Source: Caldicoprobacter oshimai DSM 21659
GTDB taxonomy: Bacteria; Bacillota; Clostridia; Caldicoprobacterales; Caldicoprobacteraceae
Assembly: GCA_000526435.1 (NCBI GenBank)
Contig: JAGB01000002.1
Location: forward strand, 620,001-684,000
DNA: 64,000 bases
Direction: 5' to 3'
Part shown: in pieces, positions 1 through 9,133 of the stretch
Position numbering within the stretch: position 1 is the stretch's first letter
Layout: each line of letters starts with the position of its first letter
Position numbers and translations under genes: made by a program
The notes under the pieces: generated by a model
Databases searched by the model: none
Seen by the model: the letters and a program-made list of their open reading frames with translations, nothing else
Told to the model about the DNA's origin: nothing

Positions 1-1832
1 ATTATAGTACTGCCAATTCTTCTCAATAGCAGTGTCTTGAAAAATCCCTTAGTTTTTAACCTTTTCTTGAGAAGTTCGCAAAATTCCTCTGCATAATTGT
101 ATGCTTCCTGCAAATAAGGAGGCAATATGATAGCCTCATCATCGCTTTCCCCCATCAACTCTACTTCAATCTTTTTTAAATACGGTTCTCCAGTTTCAGG
201 ATTTATAGTATTTTCAAGATAATCCCTCGTCCTTCTTACAATATGCCTTATAAAAGGATTGTGTTCGGTCATAAAGTTATCATCAATAATCCTAAAGATC
301 CTGCGCTTATCCTGTTCCCTCAATTGGTCAAACGCTTCAGGTCTTATCACAAACTCGTCATCGGCCATCCCCAACTGTTTTCTTATAAACCCAAATGTCG
401 TTTCTCCTTCTGATGCAGGGGGAAATGGGTTCCGTATCCATTCCCAATTTTCTCTATCAAAGCGGTCAAGCGTTTGTTTGCCCGTGATCAAATCAATGGC
501 TCTTTGAGGATATTTTCTCCACATACTGAAAGCATTCCCTAAAACAGCATCGCTTCCTTGGGCAAGAATATAAAGCAAATCCCATGCTTCAATTGGATAC
601 AGCTGCACAGGCGTTGCGGTAGCTAAAAGCATGCTCTTGGTACGCTTAGAGATTTCAAGCAAGAACTTCATAAGATTATTGGGCTCGGGCTTTTCTTCCC
701 TGCCAGGCCCTAAATTTTTTCTCCTGGCCCTGTGAGCTTCATCCACGATTACGCACTCATATTCTAAATTCAGAAGATGCTGAACCTGCTCCGAATTTGC
801 CGTGATCAAGCCTTGCGAGATTATACCGATACGCCTCGGACACTTTTTTATAGCTGCATCGCCATTTGCGGGATACCTTATGCCGTTTTCATCCACCCAT
901 CCTTTCCCGTCCCATACGGCCGAGGGCATATCCAAAAGGGTATTCATCTCATCCTGCCACTGCCAGATAAGAGTTTTGGGCACAATTACGAGAATAGGCT
1001 TGTCTCCGTACAAGGCCATAAGCTGCGCGGCCATGGCAAGCTGTACGGTTTTTCCTAAACCCACCATATCAGCAAGCACATACCTTGCTCCATATTTTTT
1101 ATGGTCATTAAATGCCATATTTATAAAATATTTCTGGTGTTCCCACAAACCCAGTTCTTCCCTGTATACTGGCGATTCTATAACAGTCGAAGCAGGTTCA
1201 GGGTCTTTTCTCCATTCCTCAATCGAATAAACCACTTTTCTACGGGAAATTCTCTTAATGTCCTCAACGATAAAATCCGCCAGGAGCACCGCATAGGGGC
1301 TATTCCAGAAATAATCAAATTCTTCCTGAACCCACTTTACTGCCTCTTCCGAATCGTCCTCCCAAAGTATCTCATAATTCAGTTTCCAACCGGCATAGCT
1401 TTCGTTTACACTGCCTATAAAAGCTGTTTTTCGCCCATCCTTCAGAGTTATGACCCCTGCCTTCCCATGGATAAGGCCAAACACATCGTTGGGAACAACT
1501 TTTATGAGCAGCTTGCTACTTTTTATGAGGTCATAAAGCTTTTCCAACCTTTCAGGAATGTCCATATATCTCTCTTCGGGCTTTATGCTACACCATTCCC
1601 TGCGCATGGCGTTTACAGCAGCGCTTGCTGTCACCACATCTTCCTTTTTCATCTCTGAATTGCACACAATTCTGGCACAGCCCTGTATGCTCTCAATTGC
1701 CTCTCCCGCCACTTCAATGATGGAAGAGCTGAAATAACCAGCAATCCTGTCGTAACTTATGGCATCTTTTAGCTTTTCATTTAAAAAGCTAGTATCTAGC
1801 CTTTTTCTCCTTGAGGAATAACGATATATCAT
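1..1832 (-). CDS. PLD-nuclease/SF2 helicase of a DUF499-DUF1156 defence operon (3' end beyond window)
   Basis: The frame is open from an ATG at 1832 to the window edge, giving about 610 codons, so the C-terminal part is missing. Residues 1-200 look like a phospholipase-D-type nuclease domain: His-Gly-Lys at 122-124 is followed by a Gly-Ser-Val-Asn motif at 140-143. An SF2 helicase core follows, with Walker A (MVGLGKT, 256-262), the DEAH box (364-367) and motif III (ATATP, 404-408). The gene starts 17 nt after the methylase stop and has a GAGGGG ribosome site, so it is the fourth gene of the operon. The family is known to pair a helicase with a DNA methylase and a large ATPase in predicted phage defence. 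A role in translocating on and cutting unmodified DNA is inference. Confidence 0.9.
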   Translation of the reverse strand, partial: MIYRYSSRRKRLDTSFLNEKLKDAISYDRIAGYFSSSIIEVAGEAIESIQGCARIVCNSEMKKEDVVTASAAVNAMRREWCSIKPEERYMDIPERLEKLYDLIKSSKLLIKVVPNDVFGLIHGKAGVITLKDGRKTAFIGSVNESYAGWKLNYEILWEDDSEEAVKWVQEEFDYFWNSPYAVLLADFIVEDIKRISRRKVVYSIEEWRKDPEPASTVIESPVYREELGLWEHQKYFINMAFNDHKKYGARYVLADMVGLGKTVQLAMAAQLMALYGDKPILVIVPKTLIWQWQDEMNTLLDMPSAVWDGKGWVDENGIRYPANGDAAIKKCPRRIGIISQGLITANSEQVQHLLNLEYECVIVDEAHRARRKNLGPGREEKPEPNNLMKFLLEISKRTKSMLLATATPVQLYPIEAWDLLYILAQGSDAVLGNAFSMWRKYPQRAIDLITGKQTLDRFDRENWEWIRNPFPPASEGETTFGFIRKQLGMADDEFVIRPEAFDQLREQDKRRIFRIIDDNFMTEHNPFIRHIVRRTRDYLENTINPETGEPYLKKIEVELMGESDDEAIILPPYLQEAYNYAEEFCELLKKRLKTKGFFKTLLLRRIGSTI

Positions 1833-1848
1833 TATATAATCCCCTCGC

Positions 1849-4731
1849 TCATACTCCATCATTTCTCACCAGTTCTGCAAGAAGCCCTGCATACTTGGCC
1901 TCTTCTTTCCAGTGGGGCATCGTTTCAATATTGCCCAAAGCGGATATGTATTCCAATATATCAACAATGGTATTCCGCTGATCCCAGTAATTGGGCAATT
2001 CATTTTTAAGCCAGTTTCTGCCCTTTGTCGTATCCTCTGCTTTTATGGCCTGATGCAGGGCGGCAAGGATGTTTCGAACGAGCGTATTGCTGAATTTATC
2101 GCTGGTGCCCAATCCCCTCATCCCAAACTCCAAAGCAGTCTTAAGCCTTGCCTTGTTGGCGCGGGTAGAGGCAAGAAGGTAACTGTACTCCCTCACGCCG
2201 AAGCCCTTTGCCAGTTCTTGATATGCGCCCAGCTGATAAATGCCGTCCTTTTCCAGGTCTAAGCCTTTGATATAAAACCTCTCTTCTGGTGTCAACATCT
2301 TCCACGTATAGGAATCAAAACCCTTAGGTATAATGTAGTCATAGGCAATCTTCACAGCTTCATTTATTATCTTCTCAATGGGCGATTCCTCACCCGGTTG
2401 CCTTGTCTTTGAAAGTTCATACTGGATGTCTATGTCTTCTATCTTCCTGTAAGAAGTCAGCACCTTCAGCGAAGCCGCATAAGCGGCAAGCAGGTAATCG
2501 GTATCGCTGAAATTGGGGTCTTCCTTGTCATCCAGCTCCCGCATGATGTCAATTTGCCTTTGAACCTCGCTTTCAATCTCGGGATAAAGCTCGTCAAGGT
2601 ACGCGGTCTCTTCGGATGTCTGCTTGCGAAGGACAAGTAGGACAGTCCCTTTTACATAGTTGCCCTGCTTTATTCCGCTGGCGTCGGTTTCAGTGGCTAT
2701 GTTCCATGCAGCGGTCACCCTCAAACCCGCCGCCCACAAAATCAACGCCAGATCCGCCCACACGCTGACATTTTGATGGGTAAACATTATTATCTGCAGC
2801 CCATTATCGGGCATATGCTCCGCCAGGTTCCTGTAAACCTCCACCATGCTGTGCTTGAAGCTTTCTCCAGTTCCCTTTATTGCAAGGGCACGCTTGCTGT
2901 CGGCATACCAGTCAGGAAAAATATCAAGGAGCATCTTCTTATCCCATGCAAGGAAAAATTCGGAAAGCTCGTGGTAGTTTATAGCGTCGGCATAGGGTGG
3001 ATCGGTGAGCCAGATATCTGATTGATTTGTTATTTGTCTTGCATCTTTCACCATATGCAAAAATTCAGGATTAATTAATCGTTTTCTTAGATATAAAATC
3101 CAATTATTTCTCAATAAAAATAACGATTTTGTTCCATAATTATACAGGGTATTAAGTGCCTGATTATAATAAGTCTGTTCACTTTCATCTCTTCCAGAAT
3201 GCCATCGTGATAACTTCGAATTCCAATCACAACATTTATTCACCCCCAACAGCCCCACTACTTTCTCCTTCTTCGTCTTCGCATGCCTATCAATAAGCTC
3301 CATCAAAAGTCCGTGTATGAGAAGCTGCCTCGGGTTGAACAGCTGATGCCAGTATGCCCAGCCTCTTGTTCTTATGGGCTCATTAGTCTTTTCCCCTTCT
3401 TCAATTATGCTGCTCGGAATATACCCCTTCTCCTGCCACTTGTTGAACCTCTCCTTAAGGAGATCTACAACTTTCTCTTCCCTCTCTAAATCTTCTTGTG
3501 TGGGAGCCGTATAATACCTCTTGCCGTCCTGCGTTTCGTACCTTATGCAATACAGCCTCTCCTGAAAAACATCGTCGGGGCGGGGTACAAATTCATGGGC
3601 TTCCCATCTGCGAAGGCCGTATTCTACCGAGCCATCCTCCCTTATCCTGTCTTTTCGGATAGCTGCTATGGGAGTTGACACTTTGCAGTGAGGACACACC
3701 AGGCTGCTATCACTGACGGTTGCCATCCTTTGCGCAAGTTCCATCTCTTTATCAGTCGCATTTGACTTGATTTCAATATCAAAGCTTTTAGTCTGTGGAT
3801 TTTCCTTCAAGATAGCAACCGTCTTGGTCCCCTTACCTATGACCCAGGATGGCGCAAGAGGCACCCTCCATCCGCATTCGGGACAGATGGTTTCATTGCA
3901 GTATAAATAAGCGTTTGCCCTGTGCCCCTGTTCGTTGTGTTCTATCCCCCACTCGGTAATCTGCTTATCGGCCAGCTCAAATATCTTCTTTTGAAACTTC
4001 TTTAGGCTTTCAATCTCCTCCTCGGAACTTCCCAGTATATTCAGAGAAGCCCACGTCAAAAGCATGGCAATGGGATTCAAATCCGAAGCATATACGTCAA
4101 ATCCCATCCTTGCCGCTTCAAAGGGAACGCTCCCACCGCCGCAGAAGCAGTCACCCACAACCGGAACTTTGCCAAACCTCTTCTTACCCAATTGATGGAC
4201 AAGCTCCTGTAAGCTCTTGGCATTTGTGCCCAAATGCTCATTTATGACCTGCCACTCGGACTCGGGCAGATTATCTATTTCTTCAGGCCTTAGACAATAT
4301 TTCAGCTTTTCATCATAAGAAAGCCTATTAAATACAAGCTTTTGCAGCTTTTCCCTATCCTCTTTGGTTATACCCTTCTTATATGCAATTTTCCCATTGG
4401 CATCCTCGAAATATCTTTGCCTTTCCTCTTCTGATAGATTTTCGTATATCACCGCCGCAGGAATCGACTGCTTTTTGCGAAGCCATAGCCCCTCTTCATC
4501 CATCGTCAATATTTTTAAGAATATCTCCATATCCTTTTTGGGATTGTCGCTTGCAGGCATCAGCAGTCCCAGCAATGCCGCTCTGACAAGAATAAGGGGC
4601 TTTCTGCCCCACCATTTCCCAAGCCCTGTCAACGTTTGACCGCTACCTGCCTTTCTCTCTTTATAGCTCTCCTTTGAGACCTTCGAAACAGGAAATTGAA
4701 CTTCTATAAAAGATGTATCACATCCAAACAC
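1849..4731 (-). CDS. DUF1156 adenine-specific DNA methyltransferase with Zn ribbon (COG1743 type)
   Basis: 960 residues from a GTG start preceded by AAGGGGTGG. Motif I (DCFCGGGS, about 194-201) binds S-adenosylmethionine, followed by YASDLNP. The catalytic motif IV is DPPY near residue 576. A Zn-ribbon-like cysteine set lies between them (CPEC near 280, CPHC near 360), as in COG1743. The N-terminal part carries the DUF1156 region (GLGKWWGRKPLILVR). The product probably methylates adenine in host DNA so that the partner nuclease/helicase can tell self from non-self. It starts 12 nt after the DUF3780 stop. Target site and methylation type cannot be read from the sequence. Confidence 0.93.
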   Translation of the reverse strand: MFGCDTSFIEVQFPVSKVSKESYKERKAGSGQTLTGLGKWWGRKPLILVRAALLGLLMPASDNPKKDMEIFLKILTMDEEGLWLRKKQSIPAAVIYENLSEEERQRYFEDANGKIAYKKGITKEDREKLQKLVFNRLSYDEKLKYCLRPEEIDNLPESEWQVINEHLGTNAKSLQELVHQLGKKRFGKVPVVGDCFCGGGSVPFEAARMGFDVYASDLNPIAMLLTWASLNILGSSEEEIESLKKFQKKIFELADKQITEWGIEHNEQGHRANAYLYCNETICPECGWRVPLAPSWVIGKGTKTVAILKENPQTKSFDIEIKSNATDKEMELAQRMATVSDSSLVCPHCKVSTPIAAIRKDRIREDGSVEYGLRRWEAHEFVPRPDDVFQERLYCIRYETQDGKRYYTAPTQEDLEREEKVVDLLKERFNKWQEKGYIPSSIIEEGEKTNEPIRTRGWAYWHQLFNPRQLLIHGLLMELIDRHAKTKKEKVVGLLGVNKCCDWNSKLSRWHSGRDESEQTYYNQALNTLYNYGTKSLFLLRNNWILYLRKRLINPEFLHMVKDARQITNQSDIWLTDPPYADAINYHELSEFFLAWDKKMLLDIFPDWYADSKRALAIKGTGESFKHSMVEVYRNLAEHMPDNGLQIIMFTHQNVSVWADLALILWAAGLRVTAAWNIATETDASGIKQGNYVKGTVLLVLRKQTSEETAYLDELYPEIESEVQRQIDIMRELDDKEDPNFSDTDYLLAAYAASLKVLTSYRKIEDIDIQYELSKTRQPGEESPIEKIINEAVKIAYDYIIPKGFDSYTWKMLTPEERFYIKGLDLEKDGIYQLGAYQELAKGFGVREYSYLLASTRANKARLKTALEFGMRGLGTSDKFSNTLVRNILAALHQAIKAEDTTKGRNWLKNELPNYWDQRNTIVDILEYISALGNIETMPHWKEEAKYAGLLAELVRNDGV

Positions 4732-4743
4732 ACTACCACCCCT

Positions 4744-5313
4744 TTAGTCGTCTATCTTTCTCTGAAGCAACAAATCAAATAGATCCAGCTGCTTATTGGT
4801 CTCCTCAACGGGATTTTCAGTAAGCGCGTACCTTATAGCCTTTCGCCAGCCTCTTTTGTCATAGAGCCCCCCTGTGGCGGCATTGGTCATGGTAAACAGC
4901 CACCAGCGCTCCTCCGGCGAGAGCCCGAGCCAGTTTTTAATGGCAACGGGTATAACCGAGGGATCGCAGTCCTCTATTGCCCAGGCCAAAAGCACCATCT
5001 CTTTGCCAAAAAGCCGCTGAACAGGAACCTGCCCCGTATGCCACTTGCCGGCAGGCAGCTTTTCCTTCTTCAGCCTTGCATTGAACTCATTTTTTAGAGT
5101 ATCTTCTATCTGTTTCCATTTGTATTTCGAAATCTCCACTTTCGGCCTGTCCTCTTTTATGTCAATCGTCTGCTCTTTGGCGCCATCCTGCCATTTGAAG
5201 CGTTCATAAATGATAACCTTGCCATTGCTGGCGCGAGGTATAATCACCAAAAAATGATGCTGTGACTCTTCGGGAATAAAGCCAAAGCCCAAAACTTGCC
5301 TTTTCTCTGCCAT
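4744..5313 (-). CDS. DUF3780 protein of the defence operon
   Basis: 189 residues, which fits the DUF3780 family. It begins with MAEKRQVLGFGFIPEES and is rich in Trp and charged residues. No catalytic motif is visible. Its ATG overlaps the stop of the DUF499 gene by one base (TAATG), which suggests translational coupling. The family is known mainly as a companion of DUF499 ATPases and DUF1156 methylases in defence islands. A structural or adaptor role in the complex is inference. Confidence 0.85.
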   Translation of the reverse strand: MAEKRQVLGFGFIPEESQHHFLVIIPRASNGKVIIYERFKWQDGAKEQTIDIKEDRPKVEISKYKWKQIEDTLKNEFNARLKKEKLPAGKWHTGQVPVQRLFGKEMVLLAWAIEDCDPSVIPVAIKNWLGLSPEERWWLFTMTNAATGGLYDKRGWRKAIRYALTENPVEETNKQLDLFDLLLQRKIDD

Positions 5314-8300
5314 TATTGAACGATCTCCTGTTCTTTAAAGTCTTTTAAATCCAATTTCTTTTCCGCCACCCAATCCATAAATTTTTGTCCGCTATCAAAG
5401 TGGACAGCATTGCATTCAAAATTGATGTTGACTTTACCTTCATTGACAAAGTTGTCCCTGATGTTGTCTATCCCATTTTCAAGCTTTTCAATATCCACTT
5501 TCATGGAAGAATCAAAGGTTAATTCTATCCAGTTTTTATCTCTATCACTGCTCTCTATGTAGAAGGTAACTATAATATCGCTGACCTTGGCTCCGTACTT
5601 TTTGAGCAAATCGAGCTCTTTATAGGTCTCGGCCGTATCATTTGTCCTTATACGCCTACTGAGCGTCAACGGCTTCTCAGGAATAATATTTGCTTTATCG
5701 TCTCCTTTCTCTATTTTGATTTCCACGGTATCTGAATAGACCCCCGCAGCTTCTGCAACCGCTACCACATAGGTACAGCCTTCAGGCACAATAATCTCGT
5801 CCTCGTATATCCCCCCGCTTTCTTTCGGATTGGAACCATCAGTGGTATACCTTATAGGGACCGGGGGAATAGACTTTAGCTCAACAACCTTGTTGCCCCC
5901 TTTGCTGTACTGCCGATACTTAAGAGTTATTTTATTGGTCCACTCTACCGGTTCACCCGTTTCATGCTCACCAGTGCTGTCAACGCACAGAAACGACAGT
6001 TTAACCTCCTTTGTCCTAAACTCATACGGGTTTTCTACGAGATTTGAGGCTTCGGTGGCTACAGAACCCACCTCATAGTAAATCTTATCTCCATAAAGCG
6101 GGGTAATCTTTAGAACCACTTCGCCTGTTTCCTCGTCCCTGCGCAGCTCCTGAATCTGAACGCTGGTTTTTTCTTTGGGGAAAGGTCCCTTATCTATGTA
6201 TCCGCCATATTCACGCCATATACCTTTCCTAAGCATCTCTTCTTTTAAATTGTCAAGCGCTGTTGGAATATGCCACTGCCACAATGGATTTGTTGCCGCT
6301 CGCTCTTTCACATCGCTCCACCGCATCTCTTTTTGCGTAAATATCCTCTCTTCGCACTTCTTCCTGAATATATCCCCTGTGACATCGGTAGTAAACTTCT
6401 GGCGCTGTATCAGTACATCCCTTATCTGCTTCTCTCCGTTATACTCGTTACCCACAAACTCCATCAAGAAATCGGCTTTCAAAAGGCCGGCCTTGCTGGG
6501 GTAATACAGCTGCGTGAAGGTTTCTCTGGCCGCCTGTAAAAGCTCCAACACTATCCTGTCTCTCTTCTCAAGAGCTTTCTGGTATTGAGGATTGTTGGCG
6601 GGAACTTTATCAACGTTTTCCATCCTGTTAATTATTTCATTAATCGCCCTGTGTTCCTTTGCGGCATGCAAGAGCTTTTCCATTGTACTCCTTGAACCAG
6701 AGAGAAACATTACCCTGTTCTTGTACTTCTCGTTCTCATAGAATTTTCGCAAGTCAGGATGTAAGCCCGAACCGCCTGTGTATGGTTCAAATAAAACAAG
6801 CGTAACCTTATCCTCAGAAAGCTCTATTTCATCAACAGCAGGGAAAACCAGTACTCTCTGGTAACAATCACCTATATTGGGCTTGAACTTTTCCTCCAGG
6901 AAAGTCCTCAATTCTTTTCTAGCGCTGTCATTGTCATAAGAATCAACCAGCGAATTAAGCTCGGCAATCAAGTTTCTGGTATTTTGGAAATACAGCCTGC
7001 CGTCCCTGTCGGTATGGAGATACCAGGCACGCATAACAAATTCATCAAGCGCCCTTTTCACACGCCTAATGTCTTTCCCGGGCTCGCATAAGTACCCTAT
7101 GGTCTCCTGCAGGGAAAGTCCCAGCAAAGCATTGGGCACATCCGCCAAAGAGGAAACCAGTATAAGCTTTGCAAGGTCCTGCATGTGGGATTCTCCCAAA
7201 GCCGCATCAACCGTTTCCGCAACCGACTTCCCACTTGAAGCAATATCATGAGCTATGGCATTGGCAAGCGAGGGTTTTACCTGTGTAATAGCACTGAGCA
7301 TTTCGGGGTCATTTAAGTCAAAATCATAAGCGTGTATCAAATATTTATTTTTCGCCTTTGGATTGTCTCCCCTGTAAAGCTGAGAAACCACAATGCGCAT
7401 CAACCGCAGCAGGCCTCTTGTCTGCTGAAAACCGGGATTTTCTTTAAACCTTGCATACAAGTCTCTCAGCGAAGGATGGAAAGGATAAGAATCCTTTATC
7501 CCAATGAAAATTTGATCAGGCGGCACATTGGTATACCCCATCTGTTTTGCTTCCGAAACAGCCTGTTTATAAGCATTTGCCACTTCATTTATCTCCGCAT
7601 CGGATGGCAAAACTTTAAAAAGCCTCTTTCTCAAAATATGGTATATCTCGTCAGATGTCATGTTTACAGGTTCAATGTTTATAGCCAAACGATTGACCTC
7701 ATTCTCAAGTTCCTTAAAAGAGGACTGCAAGAGTTCACTCCCGCTTTCGTATGTAGCCCTCAAATCTGAAATAACCAGGCACACGTTGGAAAGTTCCTCT
7801 TTATTTAAAGCATTAAATAGGTTTGCCAAAGCAGTGGTGGTCACCACGGCCAGATTAGAATCGCCAATAGGCTTCGACTTTGCATATTCCAAATAAGGAG
7901 GCAGCTCATCAAGGAGTATCAATAGCGGCTCTCCCTTTAAGAGGTTCACCCACGCGCTCTGGCCAGGCGCTTGCAGCGGGGAATAATAATCTCTAAACAT
8001 CTCTTTTTTCCCGAGCTGCTCCGCAATAGCTCCCCATATACCATAGGGGGCATCACTTTCCCTTCCTGTAAAACCAACAACTTTGATCTTCCCCAGGTGG
8101 CTGTCCTTGAACTTATCCCCCATTATCTTTGTTCGAAATTCGGGATATTGGCACAATAGCCCCAACGCAATCATGTTATGCGTCTTACCGCCGCCCATGT
8201 TTTGAGTCAATTTAATGATACCCGCTGCGCTCTGCCTGTGAAAGCGCTTAAAAGCCGTCTCAAACAATATTTTCATGCCTTGAGTCACGTAGTTTTCTTC

Positions 8301-8420
8301 AAAAAATCGGTTGGGATCTATCCTATTTTCGATTAGATTTGTCAAATCCAATACATCATCTCTTTTTGTCTCATCGAAAACACTCTCGCGCGGCACACAA
8401 AGGTCATATAAGGTCTTCAT
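5313..8420 (-). CDS. DUF499 AAA+ ATPase (COG1483 type), first gene of the defence operon
   Basis: 1035 residues. The Walker A motif is at about 74-81 (NMGGGKTH), and a Walker B-like LLILLDELPPYLEY lies near 166-179. This is the large P-loop ATPase that accompanies DUF1156 methylases. Residues around 830-900 contain IRYTTDGSNPKESGGIY, which resembles the small beta-sandwich domain at the C-terminus of chitobiases, so a beta-sandwich module may be fused in. The gene leads the operon. ATG at 8420 follows GGGGGTTAAAC, and the next gene overlaps by one base. ATP-driven regulation or loading of the helicase/nuclease is inferred. Confidence 0.9.
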   Translation of the reverse strand: MKTLYDLCVPRESVFDETKRDDVLDLTNLIENRIDPNRFFEENYVTQGMKILFETAFKRFHRQSAAGIIKLTQNMGGGKTHNMIALGLLCQYPEFRTKIMGDKFKDSHLGKIKVVGFTGRESDAPYGIWGAIAEQLGKKEMFRDYYSPLQAPGQSAWVNLLKGEPLLILLDELPPYLEYAKSKPIGDSNLAVVTTTALANLFNALNKEELSNVCLVISDLRATYESGSELLQSSFKELENEVNRLAINIEPVNMTSDEIYHILRKRLFKVLPSDAEINEVANAYKQAVSEAKQMGYTNVPPDQIFIGIKDSYPFHPSLRDLYARFKENPGFQQTRGLLRLMRIVVSQLYRGDNPKAKNKYLIHAYDFDLNDPEMLSAITQVKPSLANAIAHDIASSGKSVAETVDAALGESHMQDLAKLILVSSLADVPNALLGLSLQETIGYLCEPGKDIRRVKRALDEFVMRAWYLHTDRDGRLYFQNTRNLIAELNSLVDSYDNDSARKELRTFLEEKFKPNIGDCYQRVLVFPAVDEIELSEDKVTLVLFEPYTGGSGLHPDLRKFYENEKYKNRVMFLSGSRSTMEKLLHAAKEHRAINEIINRMENVDKVPANNPQYQKALEKRDRIVLELLQAARETFTQLYYPSKAGLLKADFLMEFVGNEYNGEKQIRDVLIQRQKFTTDVTGDIFRKKCEERIFTQKEMRWSDVKERAATNPLWQWHIPTALDNLKEEMLRKGIWREYGGYIDKGPFPKEKTSVQIQELRRDEETGEVVLKITPLYGDKIYYEVGSVATEASNLVENPYEFRTKEVKLSFLCVDSTGEHETGEPVEWTNKITLKYRQYSKGGNKVVELKSIPPVPIRYTTDGSNPKESGGIYEDEIIVPEGCTYVVAVAEAAGVYSDTVEIKIEKGDDKANIIPEKPLTLSRRIRTNDTAETYKELDLLKKYGAKVSDIIVTFYIESSDRDKNWIELTFDSSMKVDIEKLENGIDNIRDNFVNEGKVNINFECNAVHFDSGQKFMDWVAEKKLDLKDFKEQEIVQ

Positions 8421-8797
8421 GTTTAACCCCCGCCCTTCACTTTTTATTTCACAGCTAATAAATCAGTAAAAAAAGCATATTCATACAAGAATGCTGCGTA
8501 GCTCTGTGTAAGATCATCTCAATTTCTTTGAAAGATACTATAAAAATCATTAAGCTAATAAATAAGTTTAATTTTCCTTATTTATCATATCACAATACAA
8601 AAGAAAAATCACGATGTCGTTACGTTTTTGCGCTAAAGTTAAGTCAATACAATCATGTAAAAAGCAGTTACACTTTCAAAAAACTAAAAACGAGAAATGG
8701 CTCCTACATTCACAAAAATTGAAATTGAGCATTTGATACATTATAATAATATTAATATTTATAAGAACAAACGTTCGCATTTGGAGGCGTTTATATT
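8421..8797. other. AT-rich intergenic stretch upstream of the defence operon
   Basis: This strip separates the defence operon from the LAGLIDADG remnant and should hold the operon promoter, but no convincing -35/-10 pair could be picked out. A 64-codon frame on the plus strand (8528-8722) has no ribosome site and no recognisable content. The base composition is clearly more AT-rich than the flanking genes. Confidence 0.5.
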
Positions 8798-8995
8798 ATG
8801 ACACCTGAAGAAAGCACATATGTTGCAGGAATCATCGATGGTGAAGGAAGTATTATGTTAATCCGGTTTCACAAAAACCAAAATCCCGCACCATGCGTTA
8901 GCATCTCTTCCGCTTTAATTGAACTCCTTAAATGGATAAAAAAATTACAAACCAGATATTTACCAAAATTCATATGTATATACTGTAAAATATAA
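8798..8995 (+). pseudogene. LAGLIDADG homing endonuclease remnant (N-terminal motif only)
   Basis: The 65-codon frame starts at an ATG after GGAGG and opens with TYVAGIIDGEGSIML, the typical first LAGLIDADG helix of single-motif bacterial homing endonucleases (usually 120-200 residues). After about 45 residues the match fades and a stop follows. A second reading frame continues with a family-like VKYNEKLNW stretch up to about 9075. The gene is therefore truncated or frameshifted. It points away from ssrA and stops just before the ssrA terminator. Its closeness to the group I intron in ssrA suggests a former mobile partner, but that link is inference. Confidence 0.7.
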
Positions 8996-9083
8996 TGAAA
9001 AGTTAAATTGGCCGTATATATACTACAATTTTTCCGCTTTACTATTATTTTTGTTCCAAAATTGCAGAATAATTTAGAACAAC

Positions 9084-9124
9084 ACAAAAGGGCTGCTCTT
9101 TTGAGTTAACCAAAGTAGCAGCCC
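9084..9124 (-). terminator. Intrinsic terminator of ssrA
   Basis: Minus-strand hairpin with stem GGGCTGCT/AGCAGCCC (arms 9117-9124 and 9090-9097), followed by TTTTGTGTT. It lies 10 nt after the CCA end of ssrA. Confidence 0.85.
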
Positions 9125-9133
9125 TTATCTTTT

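Noticed and set aside
8528-8722. 64-codon plus-strand frame
   Set aside because: AT-rich, no ribosome site and no recognisable content.
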